A stretch of 64,000 bases of DNA, taken from NCBI GenBank assembly GCA_026184775.1, contig JANCYW010000004.1, forward strand, positions 434,001 through 498,000, read 5' to 3'. The DNA is from Cyanidium caldarium. Taxonomy: Eukaryota > Rhodophyta > Bangiophyceae > Cyanidiales > Cyanidiaceae. A model generated the notes under the pieces. It ran no database searches and had not been told where the DNA came from. It was given only the letters and a program-made list of their open reading frames with translations. The position numbers were made by a program, and so were the translations under genes. This document shows, piece after piece, positions 1-8,940 of this stretch (positions are counted from its first letter, which is position 1; the number at the start of each line of letters is the position of its first letter).

Positions 1-1
1 T

Positions 2-1249
2 GCGGTGATATGGGTGACACCCTCGCCCGTGGCACCTCAAGGCGCTGCTCGCATCGGGCTGGTGTTGCTGTTGGCGCTGTATCGGCTGCTGTGCGGCGCG
101 GGCGTCGGGCTGTCCAACGCCGTCGGGCCGATGTACATATCCGAGCTGGCGCCGAGCGGGTATCGCGGATCGCTGGTGTTCCTGTACCAGCTGTGCATCA
201 CCGTGGGCATTCTGGCGGCTCAGACGGTGAATGTGGTGTACGGCAGCGGCGACCAGGTGCGGCGGGTGGATCCGGTGCTGGGCGGCGCCGGCATGCAGAT
301 GCAGGGCAACTGGCGCTGGCCGCTGCGCTGGTCGCTGCTGCCGGCGTCGTTGATGTTCTTTCTGACCACCGGCGGCTACCATCGGCTGCCGTTCGTGCCC
401 GAGTCGCCGACGTTTTTGTGGGCGCGCGGCGAGGCCGATTGGGCGAAGCGAGTGGAGCAGGCACTGGGCATCGCTCCCTCGGCGGCGGACGCAACGACAA
501 CGGCCGCCGAAGAGGGCAGCGTGGCGGATTCGCCTACGACATCGATGCCGGTGTCACCCGATGCCAGGGCACCGGTCCATCCGGTCTCCGACGTGGCGCC
601 CTGGCGAACCGCCCTGGATGAGGCCGCCCTACGGCAACGGCTGTGGATCGGTTTCACGCTGCAGCTCTTTCAGCAGCTGTCCGGCATCAACGCGGTGCTG
701 TTCTACTCGGTGCAAATCTTCGAATCCCTCAACCACCACCACCTAGGCGCGTCGCGGGCATCCGCCCGCAGTCAGGGTGCGTTGCGCGCCTCCTTATCGG
801 TCGGCGTGGTGAACGTGCTGGCCACGCTGGTGGCCGCCGCCCTCATCGACCGCTGCGGCCGCCGCCGCCTCTACCTCGCCTGCACGCCGTTCATGGTCGC
901 CGGACTGCTGATGCTCGCCGTCAGCAACCGGCCGGCGCTGTCCGGTGTCGCCTCGGTGTCGCTCGGCCTGCTCGGCGTGCTGCTCTTTGTGTTCTTCTTC
1001 GCCATCTCTCACGGCCCGTTGGCGATTTTGTTGGCTAGCGAGCTGTATCCGCCAGCGCAGCGGGCGCGCGCCAGCGCCGCCAACATCTCGGTGCAGATGG
1101 CGGCCACGCTGCTGATGGGTCTGTCGTTTCTGACGCTCAAGCGACATGTGCTCGGCGATAGCGGCACGTTTATGCTCTTCGCGCTGGCGATGAGCTACGC
1201 GGAATGGTGGATATGGCGATACGTGCCGGAGACGCGGGGCGACCCGTAA
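2..1249 (+). CDS. Sugar porter of the major facilitator superfamily (5' end outside window)
   Basis: This is the C-terminal part of a 12-helix sugar/H+ symporter-type carrier. The frame is open to the window edge, so the first helices are missing. Sugar-porter hallmarks are present in order: YISELAPSGYRG at the end of the N-terminal half, PESPTFLWARGEADWAKR before the central loop, FQQLSGINAVLFYS in the helix that lines the sugar site, DRCGRRR in the loop repeating the RXGRR signature, ELYPPAQRARASA, and a terminal PETRG. The central loop carries a roughly 50-residue Ala/Thr/Ser-rich stretch. The protein stops two residues after PETRG, so its cytosolic tail is very short. The substrate cannot be read from sequence; hexose transport is the usual role. 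It converges on the transporter gene that follows, with only 14 bp between stop codons. Confidence 0.9.
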   Translation, partial: AVIWVTPSPVAPQGAARIGLVLLLALYRLLCGAGVGLSNAVGPMYISELAPSGYRGSLVFLYQLCITVGILAAQTVNVVYGSGDQVRRVDPVLGGAGMQMQGNWRWPLRWSLLPASLMFFLTTGGYHRLPFVPESPTFLWARGEADWAKRVEQALGIAPSAADATTTAAEEGSVADSPTTSMPVSPDARAPVHPVSDVAPWRTALDEAALRQRLWIGFTLQLFQQLSGINAVLFYSVQIFESLNHHHLGASRASARSQGALRASLSVGVVNVLATLVAAALIDRCGRRRLYLACTPFMVAGLLMLAVSNRPALSGVASVSLGLLGVLLFVFFFAISHGPLAILLASELYPPAQRARASAANISVQMAATLLMGLSFLTLKRHVLGDSGTFMLFALAMSYAEWWIWRYVPETRGDP

Positions 1250-1263
1250 AGGCGGCGGGCGTC

Positions 1264-2319
1264 TCAGGCGTTCGGTTTGGGGCGGTCGGCGCTCGGCTCG
1301 GACGCGGGCGCCAGCTTGGCGTGCGTGTACAGAAACACGCCGGCCAGCGCAACCGCCACTCCAACGGTGTTGCGCAGATCCAGCGGCCGGCCGAAGAACA
1401 TAAAGTCAAACAGCAACAGCGTGGTGGTCTTGGCGTGTCCCAGCACGTTGTAGGTGAGCGCCGAGGTGCGCCCGATGGTCAGAAAGATGGACACGTTCAC
1501 GAAGAGCGCCACGACGCCCGACAAGAGGATCATGGCCAGCGCCGTCGGCGTCGGTTGAAAGTGCTCGATGGACGCCGCACTCGTGCGTCGATAATCGTCC
1601 AGCAGCGGCAGCATCGGCAGGATGCACAACGCCGACAGCGGCGCGGTGTACAGTTGCAACTGCAGCGGGTTGCATTTCATCTCTCGCTGCAGCGAGCCCG
1701 CCCAGATCTGATAGTACGACGTGACCAGCACACCGCCGTTGGCGTAGGCGAAACCGACCCAGTTGAACTTGAAGTCGTTGGCAGTGTTCACCACCACACC
1801 CAGCAGCAGCAGCGCCACCGGGAGCCACAGCCGCCGCGCCAGCGGCTTGCGGTACGCCAGCCACTCGATGGCCACCACGCCGACGGTGTTCAGGTGCTTG
1901 AAGAGCTGATAGAAAGACACCGAGTTGTGCTGCAGCGACAGGTTGGTCAGCACCACAAACCCGGCCCCGAGTAGCGCCAGCCGCGCCACCTTGCGCCACT
2001 CCAGTCGCATCGGCGCAAAGCAGCCGGTGACCGCCGCCAGCGCCAACCCGGCGCCGGTCACCACAAAGTGCACAAACGTCAACGTGGCCGCGTAGGTAAA
2101 GCGGTACCGATCAAACACCACCTTGTTGGCCGACACCACCAGGATGGTGCACAGCACGTTGGCAGCGCACACCGCCGCCACCTCCACCTGTTCGCGCTGC
2201 AGAAACGGTCGCGGGAAAAAGTGGTCGTGTTCGCCGCCTGCGCCCCTGGCAGAGGTGGCAGGCCCATCGGACAGGAGCTGGAGTCGGCTGTCATGTTTCC
2301 GGTCGTGCAACTGATTCAT
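1264..2319 (-). CDS. Nucleotide-sugar/triose-phosphate-type transporter (SLC35/DMT superfamily)
   Basis: The product is a 351-residue membrane carrier of the drug/metabolite superfamily, TPT-like branch, which exchanges nucleotide sugars or phosphorylated sugars across Golgi, ER or plastid membranes. About ten hydrophobic helices follow a roughly 40-residue polar N-terminus. Family-typical stretches include VSANKVVF in helix 1, LSLQHNSVSFYQLFKHLNT in the middle, GFAYANGGVLVTSYYQIW, and LTYNVLGHAKTTTLLLFD near the end; the last resembles the UDP-sugar transporter group (SLC35E3-like). The first ATG at 2319 is taken as the start. Residues after the last helix are Pro/Lys rich with no ER-return signal that I can identify. 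It is divergent from the eIF2B alpha gene, with 269 bp between the two starts. UDP-sugar transport is inference. Confidence 0.85.
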   Translation of the reverse strand: MNQLHDRKHDSRLQLLSDGPATSARGAGGEHDHFFPRPFLQREQVEVAAVCAANVLCTILVVSANKVVFDRYRFTYAATLTFVHFVVTGAGLALAAVTGCFAPMRLEWRKVARLALLGAGFVVLTNLSLQHNSVSFYQLFKHLNTVGVVAIEWLAYRKPLARRLWLPVALLLLGVVVNTANDFKFNWVGFAYANGGVLVTSYYQIWAGSLQREMKCNPLQLQLYTAPLSALCILPMLPLLDDYRRTSAASIEHFQPTPTALAMILLSGVVALFVNVSIFLTIGRTSALTYNVLGHAKTTTLLLFDFMFFGRPLDLRNTVGVAVALAGVFLYTHAKLAPASEPSADRPKPNA

Positions 2320-2440
2320 TTCTTCGTGGTGCGCTACGCCACCCACTCCCTATACGCCTTGCCGGATAGGTGGTGGTTGCACCGACGGCAATCTCGTGGT
2401 GAGAAACAGCGGGGAGTCCAGAGGGGAGAGCCGAATGTTT

Positions 2441-2456
2441 GCGCGCGCGCGCGCGC
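2441..2456. repeat. (GC)8 dinucleotide tract
   Basis: Eight perfect GC units lie in the shared upstream region of the divergent transporter and eIF2B alpha genes. Such alternating purine-pyrimidine tracts can adopt Z-DNA; a role here is not shown. Confidence 0.9.
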
Positions 2457-2588
2457 ATCCGAATGCCGAGATCGCGGGTTTGGGGAAATTGGTCGCCGCC
2501 GCAGACACCGCCCTGGAGCCGTACCCTTCCCCTGCTTCGACGCGCCGCTGGCAACACTTTCAGGCGAGCATAACCGTCTCTTCACGTC

Positions 2589-3707
2589 ATGGAGGAAGAT
2601 TCAACTTCGTCGCTGTTCTCCCGGAGACGGACTTCGCGGTTGGACGTGAGTTGGAGGTTAGCTTCTGGTGGCGAGGACGACGACGCCTCTGATTCCCTCT
2701 CACGACGATCGTCGGGTCGGCCGTCGGTTGCCGAGGCGGAGTTTGACGTGGTATTGCGGTTCCGGGGTGAGTTGGCGCGGGGCACGCCGATGGCGCCTGC
2801 TGCGGTACACGTCCTGACGCACCTCATTCGGTGCTCTCGGGCGGAGACGGTGCTGGGGCTGGAGCTGGAGTTGCGGGAGGCGTCGCAGAAGATGCTGTTC
2901 AGCACGCCGGTGAATAGTTTGGCGCTGCGGGCGGCCTGCGAACTGTTTCTGCGACACGTGGCGCGTACATCGCTGGACGTTCCCCAGTTCGGAGAGTGCA
3001 AAAAGCGGCTCATTGAGCGCGGAGAGCAGTTTCGGTTGATGGTGGACACGTGCCGCGAGCGCATCGGAGCGCACGGCGAGCGGTTTATCATGAACGGCCA
3101 CGTGGTGATGACGCACGGCGGGTCGCGCGTGGTGTACGCCATACTGCGCGCGGCAGTGCAACGCGCCCATAAGACGTTCCGGGTGGTAGTCACCGAGGGC
3201 CGTTCGCTCCCCGAAAGTAGCAGCGGCAGCAACCACGGCGCGGTCGCGAGCATGTCGCGCAAGACGATGCAGTTCTGTCGCGACGTGCTGGCGTTGGGCG
3301 TGCCCGTCACCGTCGTTCCCGACTCCGCGGTGGCTGCCATGATGGAAACCGCGGACTGTGTGCTGCTCGGCGCCGAGGCGGTGGTCGAGTCCGGCGCCGT
3401 CATCAACCAGGTGGGCAGTTTGAACATGGCGCTGGCGGCCAAGGCGCTCAACGTGAAGCTGTTCGTGGCCGCGGAGACCTACAAATTCGCCCGCATGTAC
3501 CCGCTCAGCCAACAAGACCTGTCCGATGGATCGCGCCCGACACCCTATCGCCAGCTGTTCCGGGACGAGGCAGCACCGCGCGGACTCATGTTTGAGACGC
3601 CCGCCAGCGACATCATCCCGCCGCACCTGGTGTCGCTGCTGTTCACCGATTCGGGCGTGCTGACGCCCGCCGCCGTCTCCGAGGAGTTGATTAAATTGTA
3701 TCAATAA
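2589..3707 (+). CDS. EIF2B1: Translation initiation factor eIF2B, alpha subunit
   Basis: eIF2B alpha is the regulatory subunit of the decameric guanine-nucleotide exchange factor for eIF2 in the cytosol. The 372-residue product matches the alpha/beta/delta fold: a helical N-terminal region with FLRHVARTSLDVPQFGECKK, then the Rossmann-like half with MTHGGSRVVYAIL, VVVTEGRSLPESSSG, VPVTVVPDSAVAAMM, and CVLLGAEAVVESGAVINQVG. The run VKLFVAAETYKFARMYPLSQ is characteristic of the alpha subunit. Homologs are about 300 residues; the excess is a Ser/Arg/Asp-rich N-terminal extension of about 50 residues. The stop codon sits inside an AATAAA hexamer. Identification is by pattern recognition and is strong. 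Confidence 0.92.
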   Translation: MEEDSTSSLFSRRRTSRLDVSWRLASGGEDDDASDSLSRRSSGRPSVAEAEFDVVLRFRGELARGTPMAPAAVHVLTHLIRCSRAETVLGLELELREASQKMLFSTPVNSLALRAACELFLRHVARTSLDVPQFGECKKRLIERGEQFRLMVDTCRERIGAHGERFIMNGHVVMTHGGSRVVYAILRAAVQRAHKTFRVVVTEGRSLPESSSGSNHGAVASMSRKTMQFCRDVLALGVPVTVVPDSAVAAMMETADCVLLGAEAVVESGAVINQVGSLNMALAAKALNVKLFVAAETYKFARMYPLSQQDLSDGSRPTPYRQLFRDEAAPRGLMFETPASDIIPPHLVSLLFTDSGVLTPAAVSEELIKLYQ

Positions 3708-3708
3708 A
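3703..3708 (+). promoter_or_regulatory. AATAAA poly(A) signal overlapping the eIF2B alpha stop codon
   Basis: The canonical hexamer AATAAA begins two bases before the TAA stop of the eIF2B alpha gene. If it is used, the 3' UTR would be only about 10-30 nt. The position is seen; usage is inferred. Confidence 0.4.
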
Positions 3709-3768
3709 GTGTGCGCTGGTCGAGGCAGCAGCAGCGGCGGTAGTGCCCGTGCGTCTGTCGCGCGGCTT

Positions 3769-4344
3769 TCACCGACAGTAGGAATAGAAGAGGCTGTGGT
3801 CGGGTGCCGCGTTTTCGCCATCCGGTCGCTCATCGTACTGGTTCCAAGCGTACTCGAAAAGTTCCAGCGGCGGTGGTGAGGGACAGTCACTCGATGTTCT
3901 CGCACTCCCCGCCGACCCCACTGCAGCGTTGCCGGTTTCAGCCGGGCTCCTCACTACGGTCGACTCGCTCCGAGGTGTCCCCTCCACCTCCTCTGCACTC
4001 TCTAGAGTCACAGACTCCTCTTTCCGCCGCTTCCTACGCCCTCCATCCTCCGCGACTACGTGCACCGCGGAGAGTCGCGACACCACGTCGTACAGCACGC
4101 CGTGAAAGTCGCTCGCGGCGCTGGTCGCCCATCCGCGTTTCCGCCGCCGCGATTCTGCCAGTCGGCACCAAGGGGTCTCGCTGGGCGGTCGTCCGCCTCG
4201 CACCGCCCCGCCCCACTCCACCTCTGCCCTCTTCCGTGCGACCTCCACCGGCATACTGCGGCTTCGCTGGGTGGCAGGCGTCGAACGACCGACAAGACGA
4301 AACGAGGCGAAACGATTCAACGAAAAGCTGGCGGTCTGCCGCAT
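3769..4344 (-). CDS. Small unknown protein
   Basis: I do not recognise this 191-residue product. The C-terminal half has the balanced composition and C/G-ending codons of real coding sequence (for example LELFEYAWNQYDERPDGENA near the end and ASDFHGVLYDVVSRL in the middle). The N-terminal third is Arg/Ser rich. The overlapping plus-strand frame is Pro/Ser/Arg dominated and looks like a shadow. It converges on the eIF2B alpha gene (61 bp between stops) and diverges from the TauE-like gene. No signal peptide, membrane helix or known motif is seen. It may be lineage-specific; an internal Met (MPVEVARKRAEVEW) is an alternative start. Confidence 0.45.
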   Translation of the reverse strand: MRQTASFSLNRFASFRLVGRSTPATQRSRSMPVEVARKRAEVEWGGAVRGGRPPSETPWCRLAESRRRKRGWATSAASDFHGVLYDVVSRLSAVHVVAEDGGRRKRRKEESVTLESAEEVEGTPRSESTVVRSPAETGNAAVGSAGSARTSSDCPSPPPLELFEYAWNQYDERPDGENAAPDHSLFYSYCR

Positions 4345-4416
4345 GGCGCGACGCCGGGTGTCTCTCGTGGATCTGCCGCGAGGTTCGTGTCCGGCAGTCG
4401 CTGTGAGTTGAACGCG

Positions 4417-5571
4417 ATGAGAGCCTCTCCGGATGTTTCAACCAAGTCAGGTGCCGGGTTGCGCAAGACTTGCGACTTGCCTCTGAATTTCGCACCGTGC
4501 GCTCGAAGTTTGCCCTCACTCAACAGTTGGCGGCGGTGGGTGGTCGCAGCACCGACCGCCACCCCTGCTTGTCGACGTCGCCCGACGGGCGATCGGCGAC
4601 GGCGGGTACGCTCTCGCCTTCTCTTGCAGACAAATTCCGAAGACGACCAACGGCGCAGCCTCCTCAGAACGCCTCCACTGCTCCGACGGTTGCTGGTGTC
4701 GCCTTTCGAGGGCGAATCGCTCGAGCCGTTGACGGTGCCGTTTCTGATCGGGGCGGCGGCTGGCTTCACGGGCTCGCTGATCGGCGTCGGCGGCGGTATT
4801 ATTATTACGCCACTGCTGACGGCGTTTTGTGATGCATCGCAACACGAAGCGCACGGCACCTCGTTGGTGGCGGTGGCGCTCAGCTCGGCGGTCGGCTCGT
4901 TGGCCTACTGGCGCGGCCAGTCGGTGCACCTGATGGCGGCAGTGCTGTTGAGCGTGGCCGCGCTGGTCACCGCCCGCCTGGGTGCTCGCACCACCCGCCT
5001 CATCGATGCGCAGCGATTGAAGCGCTTCTTCGGTGTTTTTGTCGTCTTGGCGGGCATTCTGCTGTTTGTCAAGTCGGGCGTCAGCGCCTGGAAGACCGCC
5101 GCAGCTGTTGGTGCGCCGAGCGCTTCCACGCCAACGGCCGCTGCAGGCGCGCAGGGCACCTTGATGACGTGGCCGTTGCGCATCGACACCTCCCAATTCG
5201 CCATCCTGGCATGTCTGCTGCTCACCGGCTGCGTGACCGGCTTCTTCTCCGGACTGCTAGGCGTGGGCGGTGGCACCATCGCGGTGCCCGCGTTGCGCCT
5301 GCTGCTGGGATTGGGGCAGCAGGCCGCCCAGGGCACGGCTCTGGCGGCCATGTCGGCACCGGCCATCATTGGCGCCTGGACGCACTGGCAGCTCGGCCAC
5401 GTGCGCGAGGAGGTGCTGCTGGGGCTACTGTGGGGCGTCACCTCCGGCTCGTGGATGGGCGGGCACGTCGCCCTGAAACTATCCCAACAGGCGTTGGCGC
5501 GGCTGTGTGCGGCGTTGTTTGTGCTCATGGGCGCGCGCACCGTCTGGGTCAGCACCCTGAAAGAGAACTAG
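4417..5571 (+). CDS. TauE/SafE-family anion (sulfite/organosulfonate) exporter
   Basis: The 384-residue membrane protein belongs to the TauE/SafE family, whose members move sulfite, sulfonates or related anions across membranes. The two internally repeated family signatures are clear: GSLIGVGGGIIITPLL near residue 125 and SGLLGVGGGTIAVPAL near residue 280, each followed by a Gly/Ala-rich helix (HGTSLVAVALSSAVGSLAYW and QGTALAAMSAPAIIGAW). About eight hydrophobic helices are present. The first about 100 residues before helix 1 are Arg/Ser/Pro rich without helices and look like a cleavable organelle leader, so a plastid or mitochondrial membrane location is plausible. The first in-frame ATG of sensible composition is at 4417; the frame is open further upstream but the sequence there reads as noise. 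Substrate is inferred from family only. Confidence 0.85.
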   Translation: MRASPDVSTKSGAGLRKTCDLPLNFAPCARSLPSLNSWRRWVVAAPTATPACRRRPTGDRRRRVRSRLLLQTNSEDDQRRSLLRTPPLLRRLLVSPFEGESLEPLTVPFLIGAAAGFTGSLIGVGGGIIITPLLTAFCDASQHEAHGTSLVAVALSSAVGSLAYWRGQSVHLMAAVLLSVAALVTARLGARTTRLIDAQRLKRFFGVFVVLAGILLFVKSGVSAWKTAAAVGAPSASTPTAAAGAQGTLMTWPLRIDTSQFAILACLLLTGCVTGFFSGLLGVGGGTIAVPALRLLLGLGQQAAQGTALAAMSAPAIIGAWTHWQLGHVREEVLLGLLWGVTSGSWMGGHVALKLSQQALARLCAALFVLMGARTVWVSTLKEN

Positions 5572-5829
5572 GCCGGGAGCGAGATTTTCGCGTGGTTCGT
5601 AAAGAGACCTTGCAGCTGTCTCTATGAGACATTTCCTGTACACAAACACACACTCTCCCTTGTCCCGTCTCGTGATGGGTCTCCCCATCCTCGCTTGCAG
5701 CGTGGAGGATCGAAAATTCAGCCATCGGTCGTTTTGGCGCCAAGCGCGTCGGTTCGACGGGGCCGTTTCGGGAACGCGCCGACGCAGCACTTCCCCCGGG
5801 GGAATGGACCACTTTGCACTACGCTCCTG

Positions 5830-8568
5830 ATGCCGTTCTCGACGGTCTCACCTGCTGGTGAGGACGCTTTGAGCGACAGCGGTGGTATGATGCGCAAAGC
5901 CGGGGGCGGAAAGCGGTTGGTGGCGCCTGCGGAGGCGTTGGATGCGGCGAGCGCGGCATCGGCCAGTGAGGTGGACCTCGACGCGGCCTTGTGGGCTATG
6001 GCAACCACGGCGACTTCCGCAGAGACGACTGTGACCAGCTCGCGCGGCATTCCCGCGACTGCAGAGGATAACAGCGGTCAGTCCTCGTATGAAATCTGTG
6101 GCGCGGAGATGACCAGCAGTCTGCCGCACCCGGCGCGCAAACGCGGTCGGGTGGAGTGGCGACCGCCGCCGCCGGCACTCTTACGCGTGGCGGACAAGTA
6201 TGCTGGCGTGGCACTGAGACTGTGCGATGAACAGCGGAGTGTGGTGCGGGTGATCGGCGATGAGGACCACGAAACTGCCAGCAAGGAGGACGAGAGACCC
6301 GACGAGGACACGCTATCGCAGCTCCTCCGCTTTGCTGCGCAGCACGCGGTGGTGGGTGCGGCCTCGACAGAGGACGCCATGTCCAAACTGTTGACGCACT
6401 TTCAGGCGTCGTGCGAGGGCGGGAATGCGCTCCGCGAGGCCGACGCGTGGGAAGCGCTGGTGTGCACGCAGTATGGCATGTGCTGGAGGAGCCACCGCAA
6501 GTTGCAGCACGAGTTGCAGCAGTGGCACCAACATTTGCAACAGGCGTCTGCTGAGGGCATGCCCGAAGCCTCATGCGACGCATTGCTACACCTGGGTGAT
6601 GCCGCCGAGCGACCGTCGCTCTCGTTGCACACCTTTGAAGTGGTCGACGCCGCCCTGCCGCCGGATTTTGACGCATCCGCGCCCAGCACTCCCGGCAAGC
6701 GTCGTGCGACACTGTTGGAGCGGCAAAAACGCATCGACGTATGTCTGCGTTTGGTCGCCCTTGCGCTGGATCCCAGGGCCGCCGATGACGCTTCCAAAAT
6801 GCAGTGGATGGACACGTTGCGCCAGCGTCTGGAGAAGCTGGAGCAACAAGCCGCCGAGCAGCAGCGGCGCGAAGCCGAAGCCGCTGAGCGCGCCCGGCGA
6901 CGGGACCGCGATCGTCAACAGAAAGAGCTGGAGCGCCAAATGCGACTCGCCGCGAGAGAGCGCGAGAGAGAGCGCAAGCGCCGCGAACGAGAGCAACGCG
7001 AACGCGAACAGCAGGAAAAGCGAGAGGCGGAGCAGCGGCGTGCCGAACGCGCCAACCAGTCGGCATCGCTATTGATGCGCTTTGTGAGTCGAACTGCCGA
7101 GCCACCAGCGGCTGCGATCGCCGCTTCGCGGCACGCCAGATCGACGTCACCGGCCACACGCACTACCATCGAAAGCGAGTGCGAGGCGTTCATGCGCCGT
7201 GCCAGACTGGTGCTCGATGCCGACTGCACGTTGTCGATGCGTTGCGAGGCCGGCGTGCCGGTGCGGGAGCGCGCCACCCTGGCTCAGGACCTGCTCCGGG
7301 CCACCCGATGTGTGCAAGCCGCTAGCAGGGAGAGGGAGACATCGATTCGAGGTACAGCTGGCGCCGGCAGCCTCCCCGCAGTGCTCGCCGAGCTGTCTGC
7401 CTGCCGTGGCGCGGCGCTGGGCGTGGCGTGGAGATGGCGCCGGCAGCGCGGCATCCTACGCGGCGATATGCCGCAGCACCGACCAGACGAGGATGTGGTC
7501 GCGCTGGCTATCCCCGGCATCGTCTCGTCTCGGCAGTTGGTGTCGCGGCTGGTGCGCCCCGGATTGAAGTACCTGCAGTTCGCCGAGAACGTGCGCCCGG
7601 CGTATCATGGGCCGTGGCCGCTGCTCGAGCAGGTGCCGCGGCTGCGTCCGCGGCGACCGTGGGTGCGTTTGGAGTTGGATTCGATCGCCTACGACGAGGA
7701 CAGCGATACCGAATGGGCTGCCGCGGGCGACGATGACGACGACGACGGCGGCGGCGGCGGCGAGGACCTCCTGCAAGACACCGACGATGCGGAGGAAGAG
7801 GAAGAGGAGGATATGGCGGAGAGTGAATCGGAGGCGGTCGACAGCAGTGATTTCATCCACGATGCACCGGAGAGCGGCGACGAGGAAGAGGGAGAAGGGA
7901 GCGATGGCGGAGACTGTGCAGCGGACGCAGTTCGTGCGGAGGCGCCGGCGCCGGAGGGGCGAGCGGCACGCGACCGACCGATGCGAGTGTGCGCGATGAT
8001 CATCGCGGCGGCTTTGGGTCAGCCAGCAGTGCCGGAGCTGACGCGGTATCGTTCGGTGCGTTGTCCGTTCTTCCACGAGAAAAAACCCAGTGCGGCGACC
8101 GCGGCAGACTCGGCGAACGCCGAGCCGCCCGCAACGGATCCGCCTCCCGCAGACGCGTCTCCTCCGCGCGCAGCGTATACCGGCAGCACGGAGGCGCCTC
8201 CAGTACTGGTGATGCCGGTGCGGAAAGTGGATGCAGCGACAGTGCCCGCAGAGCTGCTGTGCCGACTGCGTGAACACCTGCAGCGCTCAACGGGGCTCGG
8301 TGCTGCTGATGCCGCCGCCGTCTCCTTCCTGCAGCAGGAACAAGAACGCGCACGTGGCGTATCGATCCATCACACGGTCGCTCGCCTGGAACGCCTCATC
8401 CAGCAGCACGCCCGAAGCGAACCGCGCGCGGACGGCCAGTGGGAGTGGGTCTGGAGAGAGCCGTCCACGAATCAGTCGTCGGCTTCCGCTTCGATTCCCC
8501 GGCACGCAAACACGAGTGCTTTCACGGCCGCTACCACCTCTTCGGAACACAACGCGAAAAGCGTTTGA
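5830..8568 (+). CDS. CHAF1A: Chromatin assembly factor 1 large subunit (p150/FAS1-like)
   Basis: CAF-1 p150 loads H3-H4 onto newly replicated DNA, with p60 and p48, guided by PCNA. The 912-residue product has the expected order. A Lys/Glu/Arg-rich KER segment spans about residues 330-410. The CAF-1 A domain is near residues 580-630 (GLKYLQFAENVRPAYHGPW, then LELDSIAYDEDSDTEW). Long acidic runs follow (DDDDDDGGGGGED, EEEEEEDM). A C-terminal region of predicted helices (about 800-880) may match the DNA-binding winged-helix part. The N-terminal about 150 residues are Ala/Ser rich and unrecognised. The ATG at 5830 is the first in frame. No PIP box was found with confidence. Confidence 0.82.
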   Translation: MPFSTVSPAGEDALSDSGGMMRKAGGGKRLVAPAEALDAASAASASEVDLDAALWAMATTATSAETTVTSSRGIPATAEDNSGQSSYEICGAEMTSSLPHPARKRGRVEWRPPPPALLRVADKYAGVALRLCDEQRSVVRVIGDEDHETASKEDERPDEDTLSQLLRFAAQHAVVGAASTEDAMSKLLTHFQASCEGGNALREADAWEALVCTQYGMCWRSHRKLQHELQQWHQHLQQASAEGMPEASCDALLHLGDAAERPSLSLHTFEVVDAALPPDFDASAPSTPGKRRATLLERQKRIDVCLRLVALALDPRAADDASKMQWMDTLRQRLEKLEQQAAEQQRREAEAAERARRRDRDRQQKELERQMRLAARERERERKRREREQREREQQEKREAEQRRAERANQSASLLMRFVSRTAEPPAAAIAASRHARSTSPATRTTIESECEAFMRRARLVLDADCTLSMRCEAGVPVRERATLAQDLLRATRCVQAASRERETSIRGTAGAGSLPAVLAELSACRGAALGVAWRWRRQRGILRGDMPQHRPDEDVVALAIPGIVSSRQLVSRLVRPGLKYLQFAENVRPAYHGPWPLLEQVPRLRPRRPWVRLELDSIAYDEDSDTEWAAAGDDDDDDGGGGGEDLLQDTDDAEEEEEEDMAESESEAVDSSDFIHDAPESGDEEEGEGSDGGDCAADAVRAEAPAPEGRAARDRPMRVCAMIIAAALGQPAVPELTRYRSVRCPFFHEKKPSAATAADSANAEPPATDPPPADASPPRAAYTGSTEAPPVLVMPVRKVDAATVPAELLCRLREHLQRSTGLGAADAAAVSFLQQEQERARGVSIHHTVARLERLIQQHARSEPRADGQWEWVWREPSTNQSSASASIPRHANTSAFTAATTSSEHNAKSV

Positions 8569-8940
8569 AAAGAAGTAAACCCCTCCACTTTTCTCCTCCC
8601 TTCATTTTGATTGTTTCTTGAGGAGCCTTGTCGACAACGCTGCCTCCTCGCACGCGCCCCCGCGAGCTCGCGCACCCGATCGGCGGAGCGGTGCAGGCGC
8701 GCGCGCGTTGCATCGCGGGGTGCTCTCGCGGGCGTTTCGGCGGGCGATTGGGCATCGCCGGAGACGGTTGTTGTTGCCACGGTGTGACGCGGTGGTGTGC
8801 GCGCGTCCGTTGCCGACTCGTCGAAGCAGTTTCTTTCCAGTCCAGGGGCGCGTCCTCCTTATCGTGAGGACGCTCGCATCGGGGAGGCGGTAGCTCGCAC
8901 TTGCCATCTCGCCCTTGCTTCTCCCTCGTCGGCGGCGTGA
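8569..8940. other. Intergenic region without a recognised gene
   Basis: This 372 bp stretch separates the CAF-1 gene from the GGPP synthase gene on the same strand. It starts T/C-rich, then becomes GC-rich with GCGCGCGC runs near 8700. No conserved reading frame, RNA gene or repeat was found. It presumably holds the CAF-1 3' UTR and the GGPP synthase promoter. Confidence 0.5.

Noticed and set aside
1204-1974. A long plus-strand frame opposite the nucleotide-sugar transporter.
   Set aside because: It is Gln/Arg/His rich, typical of the antisense of a GC-rich gene. The transporter frame has clear helices.
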